Below are positions 31,805 to 44,000 of a DNA stretch of 64,000 nt, one piece after another. Location: the NCBI RefSeq assembly GCF_021134715.1, contig NC_060023.1:1984001-2048000 (forward strand). Reading direction: 5' to 3'. Under the pieces are notes generated by a model, which saw only the letters and a program-made list of their open reading frames with translations, did no database searches and was not told where the DNA came from. The stretch's first letter is position 1, and each line of letters starts with the position of its first letter. The position numbers were made by a program, and so were the translations under genes. This DNA is from Daphnia pulex. Its lineage: Eukaryota; Arthropoda; Branchiopoda; Diplostraca; Daphniidae.

Positions 31805-34800
31805 CTAGAAATTAAGGATAAATTTTCAAAATAGTATACCAACAATAGTAATTAAAAAAAATTATGTGTACGTCATCTACATGCAGCACATATCGAAGAA
31901 AAGGATTAAACAAATTCGGTTATCTTTTGGACGAAGTAGCTGAAAATTGTTACGACACGTTAAGTGTTGAACACAGCAAAACTGAAATTCATTGAGTAAA
32001 CAGAGCTTTGGGCGTAAGAAACGTGGGGTGCTTAAAACACCTTCAGAGATCAAACATTGGCAACTTGAGAACAAATTTTTCTAAGTAAGTGGCACAATCT
32101 TGTTCCCACTGGTAAGAAAAGCTACGAATGGGGAACTAAGGATAGGACATGTGTGATGTGTGCAATTTTGCAAATATGTCAAATAAAATCATGTTATATT
32201 CGCAGTATATAAAAAATCAATATTACCACAAATTTTGAAGAAAAAAAACAAGGACCGATATCAAATTTTCTGTCCACTTTACCCACACAATGAATCAAAA
32301 CAAAACTTAACCTTGCAGTGGAAGGGTTAAGGAGCTCTGTTAAGTGTTATGTATAAAAGAAAGCCTATGAAACGACACCATTGCAATTTGCAACTAATAA
32401 AAAAAACACGAACGATGCGAATAACACATAAAGTCATAAACGGGCAAAATCTAACAAGGTAGCTGACACTATGAGAACTATTGGACTAGCCTTGTTGGTT
32501 AATTTCTGTTGCAGTAAACTGATAAACTTAAGTAAACCTTCATTAAATCGAATAACACTTAATTCAATTTCATAACCTGAGAGCAAACACTTGTGGCCAG
32601 GGCCAGACCACCAAGTCGCCAACTGAACGCATGGAGCCATGGAGGAAAATAACAGAACGACGACCTTGAGAAGTTTCTTGCGATGAAATAAATTTTCATT
32701 TAATTCTAGTTTTTTATTAATAGGAGACGTACACAGTACACACACACTTTTCGTTCGGAACTTTTCATTTTGATTCATTTAGATTTACACACGAAATTAT
32801 TCCAACATCAAAACACGACACTTTTTAGTTTCAGACAAAAGTCTAAGATGTTTCGAGGTGCACGCGGACAAAACTAAACACGGCGTGTGTGTGTCACAAA
32901 CCGTATTTATCATGTAGATTAAAGACCAATCAATTTTACTGCTATTATTGTACTTTTAACTCATTTCCATTTATTCCATCTTACACTTCCAACTGCCCAC
33001 GGCTATAGGAATAGGCGGGAATTGGATAGGAAATGAAGCGACTAAAACGCCATTTTGTTTCAAGTTGAGAGGTGGGGTAAGCAAATAATTATGGGGAAGA
33101 ATTCTTGCGTGTCATTTGCATGATAAGCAAATAGTTATGCCTAAAACGCACACCACACACACACGAAATCTGGACTTTGGGGTTCTATCCATGCAGAGAA
33201 AATTTGCATGTGCTAATTAGTTTTATATTCCCCTCAGCACATTCTCATTATCCCTTCCTGCTTCTTCGTTCACAATTAATTGTTGTCATACTTGAGCCAC
33301 TATAATTAGAAACTAAGCAGATTCCATCATTTCAACCAAAATCAATATGCGCATCCTTTTTCTAAATCCCCCCGCAGTTTCAAATCAAACGTCTTGATTG
33401 ACGAAACAGCCGCAAGATGGACATCCCACAGAAGGGGGAATGGCCGGGAATACCAGAGAAAATGCATCAGCAGCGAGTATGTCAATTAATTGCCACATCC
33501 AATCTCCACCAATGTCATTCCAACAAACCTCCCCGAACCGGAATTTCCAGCGTCATTTCGTCCGTCCATGTCACCCTGCGTAGTTACAATCTTGCGGATG
33601 AAATCGCCCAAATCGGCGTGCAGTGTCAGCACACGCACGAGATAATCTGATTTGTTCTGAACGATCCAACCGACTGGAAAGGCAACCGACGCAATTGTCG
33701 GCCTTCATTTGGACGGAAAGATTTTCCTTGTCTGGAACAACGGAACTCGATCCCCCTGGAAATGAAACATTAACGTGTGTTCTCCGGCGGTACCCTGGAA
33801 ATCGGTTCGTGATGCGTCCATCAGTGCAACCAACACTTTTCCGGTAATTTGGATGTGGCCATTTTCGGGACTGAAAGGATTGAAAGGACTTTGGGGGGAA
33901 GTCGGTGCGGACAATTGGTCGACAAGGATTGACGCCTTTGAGCTCCTTTCATCCGATCCTAACAGCTGTCTGGAGAGTAGATATACAAGCACGTCAATGT
34001 CCCGCTGACAAGAGTTTTGCTTACATAAGAGCTCGTTCCCTTTTGGACGCATTTGAAACGTAATCCAACCCGTCAGACTGGAAGCAAAGTCTCCCTCCAC
34101 CATTCGACATAATCTATAACCTTAAAGACTGCTGGCCCAGTTAGTCAATAAGAAATGCACTCGGCGGCAGCCACTCACGCACAACACAATTGACGCATCT
34201 GAGTGTACGAGCTAAAAAGATCTCCGTTGCCGGCCGCACTTTTGGGTGGGTTTCCCGGCGAAAAAATAATCCAAGGACGATATCAAACAAGTCCAGCAGT
34301 TTTGTGTGTATACTGCGTCAATCATTAAGATCAAAAGAGCTTTCTCGCCAAAGTGGGAATACAAATGGGACTTTGATGGGGGGATGCTGTGCAAGTCGTT
34401 GAGTCCCGTGACTGGAAATCCTGAAATTAACGAACTAATAATAACGCCATTGAGGAAGAGAAAGACGTGATTAAATCCGGAAACAAGCCCATCAAATTAT
34501 CTAATATTTGGAGACACAATTCTATCCGCCCCGAAAAAATCATTTCAAACGTCACCCGTAGCTTGAACGAAAAATGATTATTAAAAAAACGTCCCAGATG
34601 TCACGTTGAAGATATGGGGAACTCGACAACTTTCACTTAATCAAATAACTCGGCGGAGAAAGTTTCCTGGAATTCTGCGACGAACACAGCATCAAAACTA
34701 TTTGCAAAATGATCAAAGTTCGTTTCGTTCATTTGAAATTCCCGCCGCCGTCGGCGAGGAACATCAAGAGCAGCAGGCGGAGGATGAAAAACGAGGGGAA

Positions 34801-36289
34801 ATCGATGCCAGACGAAAGTGTCCATCAATTCGACTGTCTGGCTGAGAGGGGCCGTTTCGAGGTTCATCTTTGAAGTTGACGTTTCAGGTGTTACACGGGA
34901 CACATCACGCGGGAGCCAATGGCCTCATCAGAACCGCCAAATAGCCGATCGATGAGACCGGGAGAACATCTGATGCGATTAAATTGACGACTCTCCCAAG
35001 AAATCCCCCGAAAAACGACACAATGGCCAGGACGTGATTTGATTTTCAAAATGAGAACGAGCGAAATGAAAGTCTCTTTTTTTATCGATCACGATCGTTC
35101 GGCTGCTATTATTCAATCCCGTTTGTTTCTTATCAGAAAAAAAGGAGATTGTCGGCGGATATTGTCGACGCGCCCCTCTTGTTGTTTCCCCTCGGTATTT
35201 GATTTGTCTTCCTTTTTTTATTCCCAGGACTCCTCCCCCTCCTGGACGTTTATCTTGCGTGCGGGAATACTTGGGCAGATCGATCAAACGGCAACTGCGA
35301 CATGTGCCGTCTGGATAGTTTCCCTGTTATCCAATTGGCGTTTTGATCGACATTTACATACGAATGTTTTTCTAGTGTCATTTTCCCCCGTTGTTAAACT
35401 TGTGAAAGGCTCAAATTTCGTCGGGTGATTGACGATGTCCAGGGCATTCCTACGAGCTCCATGAAGCCATCAATCGATCCAGGTGGGAGAAAACCGGTTT
35501 GAGCTGCTCTTTTCACAAATGGTAGAAAACACGACACATTGCTCGTGTCTGCCGGAGGAGGAGGGTGAAGAGAGACGATCGATGTCCGCATTGACATTCC
35601 TCCGACAGTCTTGGGTCGGCACTCGCCCAGGGATTACCAGCAAGAATTCTATACAGTGGAATAACGTGGACGACCGGATCGAGAAACTTTTCGCCCCGTC
35701 CCAATCCACGGCGGGGCATACGTTCACGGTTAAAAGAGTCGAGAGTAGTTTTCCTTAATATCGATCCGTTCTTCTCCAACGTTCAATATTCTCTCGTCCG
35801 GCCGAAAAGTTGAGTGCTGCCTCTCGAGTTCAATTTATTTGATGGCCTGGGCGAAAAAATAAAAAGGTCATTTTGGGAAGGAATCAAAAAAGATTGAAGG
35901 ACAACATCACTATGTAATTATGTACATACGATGTATGCATTACAGTTGTCAAATTACACTCGTCAGTTTAGATTGAGGCTGGCAGAGCCGACAAGGGGAG
36001 GGGGGAAATTTAATCCAATCAAGTGTGTGTTGCCCCGTCGATATCAAACATTTGCCAACGAATCAAATTAAAAAAATTCCTATAAACGAAATGTTGTTGT
36101 TGTTTTTTAGTTGTTTATGTTTTGCATCATAATTCTTTTTCCCCAATAAAAGATGGGGGAAAAAGGGAGAGGAAAATTAGGAGGAGGAAAAAAAATCTTT
36201 GGATGGAAGCCGGAAAACCTTGCATGGAACAAGAAATGGATTTTTTTTTTTAAATTCAAAACTTAGGAAAAAAAAAAGTAGTTGTAAAC
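31805..36289. other. Long intergenic stretch, no supported gene
   Basis: About 4.5 kb. At 32,710-32,580 on minus a piece reads HRKKLLKVVVLLFSSMAPCV, like a signal peptide exon with a possible donor, but no second exon could be joined. From 33.4 to 35.8 kb base composition is more balanced and frames overlap on both strands without domain or codon signal. 36.0-36.29 kb is probably the MKK4 3' UTR, with AATAAA on minus not clearly placed. Confidence 0.45.
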
Positions 36290-38168
36290 TTAATCCATTT
36301 GCAAGTCGGCGACCGTCAAACCGAGGGTCTTGATGCGCTGTAGGATGTTGTCGACGTAGGCGCTCACGTCGACTTGCTCGGCCTGGCTGGCCAACAAGAA
36401 CGGATGTTGCAGAAGCTTCGAGTACTTTGGTCGCTGTCGGGCTTCTTTCTGCATGCTGGAAAAAAAACGATTTTGTTATAAATTCTTTCTACTAGCCATA
36501 AAAATAGGGGAATAACTCACCAAGTGTTGACAAGATTGACAAACTCGTCGGAAAATGGACATTCTTGAATCAAGTTTCCATTCTTGGAGCCCGCATTATT
36601 GGTGGGGCTCTTGCTGTAGCTGGATATCAATCTGGGCGGATCTCCGTGCACCACCTTTTATTTTTGACGATGATGTAATACGAGAACGAGTCGGGAATGA
36701 GAAGCACGTCCAAAGAGGGGAGAAAGATCAAAATGTGATACCTGCGTCAGCTGATCAAACACAGAGTTCCAGTGAGGATAGGGGAACTTGCCGGTGGCTA
36801 TTTCGATCAAGGTGATACCCAGTGACCAGACGTCACTGCGTATATCGTAGCCTCGAGCGGAAGATTGGGGATCGATCCTTTCGGGCTGTGTGTGTAACAC
36901 GAGAGAGAACGATCGGAAATTAGTTATAAGGTGGCTGGACTAGTTGGTTTATAAATATAAATTGCTTCATTACAGCCATGTAGGGTCGGCAGCCAGCATC
37001 TCTGGTCTTGGCAATCGAGTCCACCAGCTGTCCCGAAATGCCAAAGTCACACAATTTGATGCTTCCGCGCCTGTCCATTAGAATGTTGGAAGGTTTGACA
37101 TCACGATGAATAATCTCCAAGTTCTCCTTCAAGTAGTTTAGGGCCTGGACAGTCTGGGCACACAAGGACAAAAGCAAACATCATGCATAAATCAATCGCA
37201 CAACAAATAGGTTGAATTGGAGGCTTACTGCAAGGGCCATTTTCCCGAGGATGGATTCAGGAATCTTTTCCTTGAGTCGCTGGTGGGTAAAACGGTAGAA
37301 CTTGTCCAGAGAAATATCCATTAGTTCCATGCAGATCCAACAGTCTCCCTGTAAAACATTCCCCAAAAGTGTTAAACTATTTTTTTGTAAAGAAAGAAAA
37401 AAAACCTTTTAAATGTTTTATACCTCAGTAAAAAGGGCTCCATAAAATAGTACAATAAATGGGCAGTTATTGCTTCTCATAACAACTTCAAGGTCCATCA
37501 GTAATTGTTTCTGTTCTTTTTCATCGACAGTGGAACGGATTCTCTGCAGAGGAAACACATAAAGTTGGCTGTTGAGTACAAGAGCCATGCAACCAATTTC
37601 AATTTGTACCTTGACAGCCATGACGGTATTTGTTTTGATATGGAGCATTTTATTGACACTACCAAAGTTTCCTCTACCAATTTCACCCATGTCTTCCAGG
37701 TCTTCAGCTGTGAAATCATACACCTATGACAATGGGAAAAAACAGTGATTGTTAACACCTACGCTGTCACTCTAAAGTATGAGCATCATCTCGTACCAAT
37801 TCAGGGGATATCTGCAGCTTTCCTGGGGAATTGTTGACATCAGTTATTTTCCACTTTTCCCTGCAAACAAACGTAAAGATTTCACAAATCGGGGAGATGC
37901 TGTCACTGAGCAAAGACTTACATTGGAAAAGAGTGAATGGGAGCGATTGCACTGCTGGGCGAAAGACATTTGGTTGGCAATCCAGAGAATGAGAGGGGCC
38001 TCAGCCTGCTTCGTTTGTCCTCCGCTGTGAATGAGAAAACCAATCCATCATCGTAAGAAACCCACAAAAAAAAGGACCTCAACACACCCCCCACTTACAC
38101 GAGAAAAAAACAGCTAATTAATAATTTCACAAATGCAAATGAATACCTTGCTGCTCTTCTGTCGACAT
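36290..38168 (-). CDS. Mkk4: MAP kinase kinase 4 (MKK4, JNK activator)
   Basis: Ten exons on minus: 38168-38147, 38024-37922, 37860-37797, 37723-37610, 37543-37424, 37348-37229, 37153-36974, 36885-36742, 36654-36521, 36455-36290; 388 residues. It is a dual-specificity kinase that phosphorylates JNK (and in some animals p38). Visible: glycine loop GRGNFGSV (79-86), Lys101 in [12 protein letters not shown] with Asp199, DFG Asp217, activation loop [15 protein letters not shown] with Ser227 and Thr231. [26 protein letters not shown] and [11 protein letters not shown] are signature stretches of MKK4 and not of MKK3/6 or MKK7. The basic stretch [10 protein letters not shown] in exon 2 resembles a MAPK docking site. 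The C-terminal DVD-type region follows. Start MSTEEQQ is supported by a 22-bp coding exon with GTATTC donor; this first exon is the least certain part. Confidence 0.93.
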
Positions 38169-41062
38169 GTTGGCGCCTGATTTGCACTCGGTTGCACTCT
38201 CTGCCTTTGACGGCAGGATTAAACTGGGTGATACACACACACACACAAACAACACACACGAAATAGGAAAGAAAAAAAACTCGGGCTTCGTGAGTGAGGT
38301 AAGTGCGTGTGAAAAATCAAACAAACACACACACACACACATGCACCACACACACACACACCAAAGGGGAGCCCTAAAAACTTTTTGTTACGCGGCGATT
38401 GCTCGAGAGAGGGCTGCGGCAAAAGACGTCATTCATTCGAAAAAATACTAAAAACTAGCTCGGTTTGATTTCTCCTTTTGATGACGGGCGTGCAGCAAAT
38501 AGAAATGCCACTCGTGTGTCCATCGAGTGTCGCCCACACGACCGATAAAAAAGGAAACAAAAATTTACGTTAAGCCGATCTTCCCATCTCTCGTGAAATG
38601 GTGAAGTTGGGAAAAACTTTGTGTCAGTGGGGCCAGAGATTATCGATAGTCAAGTAATCGATTTCTTTCCAACGAATCGGTTACGGCAACCACTCTTTGA
38701 TTTATGCGCGCGCAGGTACGTTACTACTCGTCTATTTGATTTCTCTAAAAAAAACACAGTAGAGAATGTGAGGAGGTTGATCTAATTATCCTTCAGCTCG
38801 GGAATTCTTTTGTTATCTTATTTCATGATAGGAACTAAAGAGCACGTGATATACACCAGCCATTAAAAATATTGGAACTGTCAGACGCTTTTTAGTTTTT
38901 ACCCTGGAAGGCAGACAAGTCCTTGGGGGAGGTTAAAGTAATTTTAGTATTTTATTTTTCTTCATTTTTTGTGGTTGGAATATTTTTTTAACTTTTAAAA
39001 AAGAAAAAAAAAATTGTATTTCGAACTCGATGCGGTTGCGTAAATAGATAAATAAATAATGACGTAAAGTCTTACTTGAGATAAATAAATGAAACTGTGA
39101 CGCCCATGAGATTGAACTATGCGTGACTCGAATGTACACCTTGCGAAACAGGACGCACGAGTCAGACATTTTGTTTCTTTTCAAAAAAATAAATAAGGAT
39201 TCATCCAATAAAGTGTAGGTCGTGTACGTCAGCCGACGGGCGGATCTTATCTAATAATCAAGCCGTCATCCCGACGATATTCATCGACTCGATTCAGTTG
39301 TTACCGTTGGGTTTTTCGATCCAAGAAGTTTATCCCGCGGGAAAGTTTACCGAAAAATACTAATAACAATTATTCGAATCACGCTACATTTGGCGCTCTT
39401 TACTTTTGCCGCCACAGAGTCCAGCGCTAGGCAACGCCCGCAGTCAAACATTGGAAACTCTAATACTCTTCCGGCTGTAATATTATTGATCGTGCGAGAT
39501 TTTTTTTTCAAATAAAAAAAATCTAAAAAAAAAAAATCCGGAAGAGTTCCGGGTGGATGAAAAAAAAATTCCGGAAGAATTCCGGCCGGATGAAAAAATT
39601 TTTTTTTTCAACGTTGGTGAAAATCAACCTGTCGAATAGATTGGGTGTCGTAAATGGTTCTTGTTCAAGTTATCTCTTATAATTGTTTGTTTTTTTTGGT
39701 TTTGTTTTGTATATAACGTATACACCAGCACACGGACAAAAAAATCATTTTTTTTGGGGGTTTTTCTTCTTTGTCTTTCCCGTTTCGCTTTGAAACGGGA
39801 AATCAAAATGTTCATTGTAGAATAACGATCAAATCAAGACAATAGTTGTTCAGCACACACAGAAATAAAGAGGAGAGAGAGAGAGATATAGAGAGAGAAA
39901 TGAATTAAGAGCTAGAGAGAGATAGAGCAGAAGAAACAAGTTTGTTCTTTTTTTGAGAGAGAGATAACCAGGGGAAGGAGGGATTTTTCTTTCTTTTTGT
40001 TTTAAAGACGAATGTAACGTGTTTGTATACAATCAGCGAAGGGATGAAATGAAGTCATCTTTAACGGCTGGGGGGGGGGGGGGGGATATTACAAGGGGGG
40101 ATTGAACAGAAACACAGACATGTACACCCACACGAGAAAAATTGAAAAAAATAATGAAACGAAAATTGAAATCAAATTTTAGTTTTCATTTCTTTTTGCT
40201 TTTTTCTTAGAAAAATTGTTTTCCGGGGTCAATAAAAATTCGAAAAAAAAGATATTAGAGAGCTACTGGTTTGAGACGGTTGACAAATCGACTCCAGAGG
40301 GGGGGGGGCTGCATAATTAATTCAATTTCAAACGAAAGAAAAAATTTCATCACTTTTTTGAGTTTTTCTTCTCTTCACCTTTTTTTAAATTTCCTGCAGT
40401 GTCAACTGAAATGGCGAGAACGGGGAATCGACAGGTTCATTTCACGGACAAAGGGAATTCAAAATTTTATTTTTCAAATCCTGCGCCGAAATGTTTTTAT
40501 AGGGGGGACCTAAAAAATGAAATTCCGAATGAAAATGTTCCAAATAAAAAATTTAGGGAAACAATCAACAAGACAGAAGAATTAGAAACACACCGAGCAC
40601 TCGCACAAAGTTGGAGGGGGGAGAAATCAAATGAAATTGACAAACATTTTCGGGAATGAAGGGGGGTTCTAATTATAACCGTCACGTACGTTGAGAAATT
40701 AACAAATCAACAAATCAAGTGAGAAAGAGAGAGACCTACGATGAACATTTTCTTTTTCTTTTGCAATTCAATTTCATTTAAGAGAATTATGCGCTGTGTG
40801 TGTCCATGTGACATTGTATCCATGTGTGTGAGGTGTGTCCAGTGAATTTTTCTTTTCGTACACTAAAAAGTATAACAGCAACACGAGATGGAGACGGGCA
40901 TGTCCGTCCAAATTTTTTCTATTTCCGGTGGCCGTTCAACAAAAATTTCTTGCGTGTGAATTTGAAAATTAATTTAAAAAAAAATTTAACATTTTTTGTC
41001 CGTTTTGGAGGAGGAGGAGGGGAATGGGTAGAGAGTGAGGAGTGGGGGGAAGGGGGGTTTCC
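38169..41062. other. Intergenic: MKK4 upstream region and iRhom 3' region
   Basis: 38,230-38,361 has (CA)n/(AC)n microsatellite blocks in the presumed MKK4 leader. A TATCGATA word (DREF-type site in insects) is at about 38,640. 39,520-39,610 has two units of TTCCGGAAGA(G/A)TTCCGG with A runs. 39,870-39,965 is GA-rich. 40,070-40,085 is a run of 16 G. None looks coding; the last kilobase is probably the iRhom 3' UTR. Confidence 0.55.
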
Positions 41063-44000
41063 TCAGAGGATGTTGACTTCCCGCTTGCTAAAGTGGATGT
41101 TCTGCTCGGCGCAGAAATCGCGCGTGATGGGCACGCAGTTGAGGTAGCCGAGCGTTTGGATGACGCCGGAATCCTGGATGGGCCACACGTAGAGGAGTAG
41201 GACGAGTGTGGTGAGCAGGATGGCGGCCAGCGTCAGCGTGACGCCAATCAGCACCAACTTGCGCCGGCGGTCGTACACGCCCACCGTGATGAACGGCAGG
41301 AAAGTGTACGAGAGCAGTCCGCCCGAAATGAACCTGTGCCCGGCACCAAAAATTCAATGAAATTTGTTTAAATTTTGAATTCCAAAATGGAAATTTACCC
41401 GAAAATGTGAGCGAAATTGTCGACCCAGGGCAAAAGTCCGGCGACGAAGAGGAAGGCGACCGTCATGAGGAGCCGGCCGAGTGCCCGCCAGGGCGTCCGA
41501 AGTAGCGGCCAGGCGTGCAGCACTTCGACGCAGAGGCAGGCGAGTAAACCAAAATGCGAACCGGACGGACCCACCTAATAATCCCCCCAAAAAATGGTAA
41601 ATGTGTAAATTTTGAATTCATTCATTTCATTCAAAAATGAACGGGCAAGATGGGGACGGACCTCGGCTCTGTATGGCACAAACAAGGCCGAGGCGAGGTT
41701 GCCAACGACACCGGAGCCCAGGTAGATGATGCCGATGCGCAGGGGTCCGGCCAACTTCTCCAGGTCGCGCATGATAATCATCTGGAAGGTGACCGAGACG
41801 GCCAGGTGAAGGATGCCGGCGTGCAGGAACAGCGACGTCCACAGTCTGTAAAATTGGTCGGCAAAGTCGGGCGTGTGGAAAGGCAGCATACCGCAAACGT
41901 CGTTCATGCAAGACACCTGTCAAATTCAATTTTTATTTGAATTAATTTAAAAAACGTCCAGCTGGCAATTAAAACCAAACGGATCTTACCTGAGAGCATA
42001 GGGAGGCTTCCTGATGGAAATAGCCTTTGACAAAGTCGCAATACTCGCGAGTGGCGATCCGGCATTCGCCGTGAATACCTGACGGGATTGGACGGACGGA
42101 AAATTGGAATTTTAAATTCAAATTGGTTGGTATTTTAATTCAGTTTTACCAATGCAGCACGGGTGTCCGATGACTTCGCAGACCATGTGATCGGCCTGTC
42201 CGGTCGTCTTCAACACCTGATTGGCATTCGACTTTGATTCCGACCCGGATCCCCCTAAACCGGGCAGTTTTTTGCGGCATTTCGGCCATTTGGTGATGTC
42301 GTCCGGCCATTCGAACGGCGCCACTGACGCTGGTTCTATACAAAAACTAAAGGGAGGAAAAAAAACAAACAAAAATTTATTAATTTTATTCAAATAATCA
42401 ATTAAAACAAAATATATTACTTTGGATCCTGGCCGCAAACGGAGCCGGATATCCGCCCACCGGGTCCAGACTGAACGACATTCCACTTTTTCCAAGTCGA
42501 AGTCAAATCCTGGATGGTTTTGTCCATGGAGGAAAGAAGAAAACAAAAGAGAACATGGAATAAAATATTGAAAAGTTTTAACAAGAAACGGATTTTAAAA
42601 GAAACAAACAAACAGGAAGGAAATGGATGGAAATAATGAAACCCATAAAAATAAAAATGGATGAAACTGAACAAGATTTTTGTATCAAATCTTTTTTTAA
42701 GACACAGACGACACCAATCAAGCTAAACGGGATGTTTCTCGGTTGAAATAAAATTTTTAAAATAAAAATTGTGTGTGTGTTTTGACGGGAGTAGATATAT
42801 ACAGACGACGGCGATGCGGAAGGAACTAAATAAAATTTTTAAAACGAACGAACTCGGTCGATTGGAGGTTGAAAAACTGAAAAAAATTAAATTCCAAGGA
42901 ATTTCGGTTGGTTTGAATTTAAAATAAACAAAAATGAAATGGTTTTGGGTTCATTTGTTTTGTGTGTGTTTGTGTTGTTGTGGTTGTTGTACCGTGCCAA
43001 TTCCGCGCTCCGTGTTGTGATAAGGCGGCACAGAGGGAAGAGACTGTTTCGTCGGAGACTTGCGATTAGTAACTCACTCGAAAACAACAAATCTTAATAT
43101 CATTAAAATTAATTCCGTCCCATTTTTCAACAAACGAATGGAAATGTTGCCCAGCCCTGCCCCCCGGCCCATTGAACCATTCAATTTGAATGAAAAGTAA
43201 AAATAAGATGACGGATGATAAAATGTTTTGTAACAATTTTGAAAAAGAGCTTTTTAAAATCGGTAATTAAATTCATTTTTACCGAACACTCGGCCCTGGA
43301 TGTCTGAACGCAACCCGAATTATCATTGCGGATGCAGCAGGCCGTCTGTCGTTCACGCATCCGGGTGGCTTCAATGTCCGCCCCGATCCGCGTGTCCGGC
43401 TTCATGCACGGACTGTATTTAGCGCCCAGGTGGATCAGATCCGCCTGGAAAAATTTAAAAAATCAAATCAAATTCCGGATGTAATTGGGGGAAGTAAAAC
43501 AAAAAAGAATAAAAACGTACCGCTCTCGGTCCGATGTAGAAATTGGAAGGCTCGTAATAGTCGACTTCTTGCAGAGATAAACTGGTCACGAGTACCTGGG
43601 AATTTTTTCGTGGAATTAAATTTTAAATTTTCATTTCAGACGGATGAGATGGGGGGAAAACCAACCGATCCGGAGCGTCGGTGCAGATTGAAACCGATAG
43701 GTCCCAATCCATAAGTGATGAGGGCGATGAACATGATGAGCACCTGGACGGTGCAGGTCCAGTAAGTGAAATAGGGACGGTGGTCCTCGAACGAGTCCAA
43801 CTGTCGCTTCAAATGTTTGTTGCTCTCCGTCATCGACTGGCGCAGCGATCGCCTGTTCGTTTTGGACATTTGAATTTTTGTATTTTTAAAATTTTTATTC
43901 CGGTCGATTCCGACAGACAATAATCCAGGAGAACAAAAAAATCAATGAAAAATCACCTCGTCATCCGACCGACGACGCCCATTCCGTACTGCCTCCGATT

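Noticed and set aside
33398-35800. Cluster of overlapping frames of 60-130 codons on both strands
   Set aside because: No domains, no splice-consistent chains and similar frame density on both strands, as expected for noncoding DNA of balanced composition.
38219-38451. Frames rich in TH/CV repeats
   Set aside because: Products of CA/TG microsatellites upstream of MKK4.
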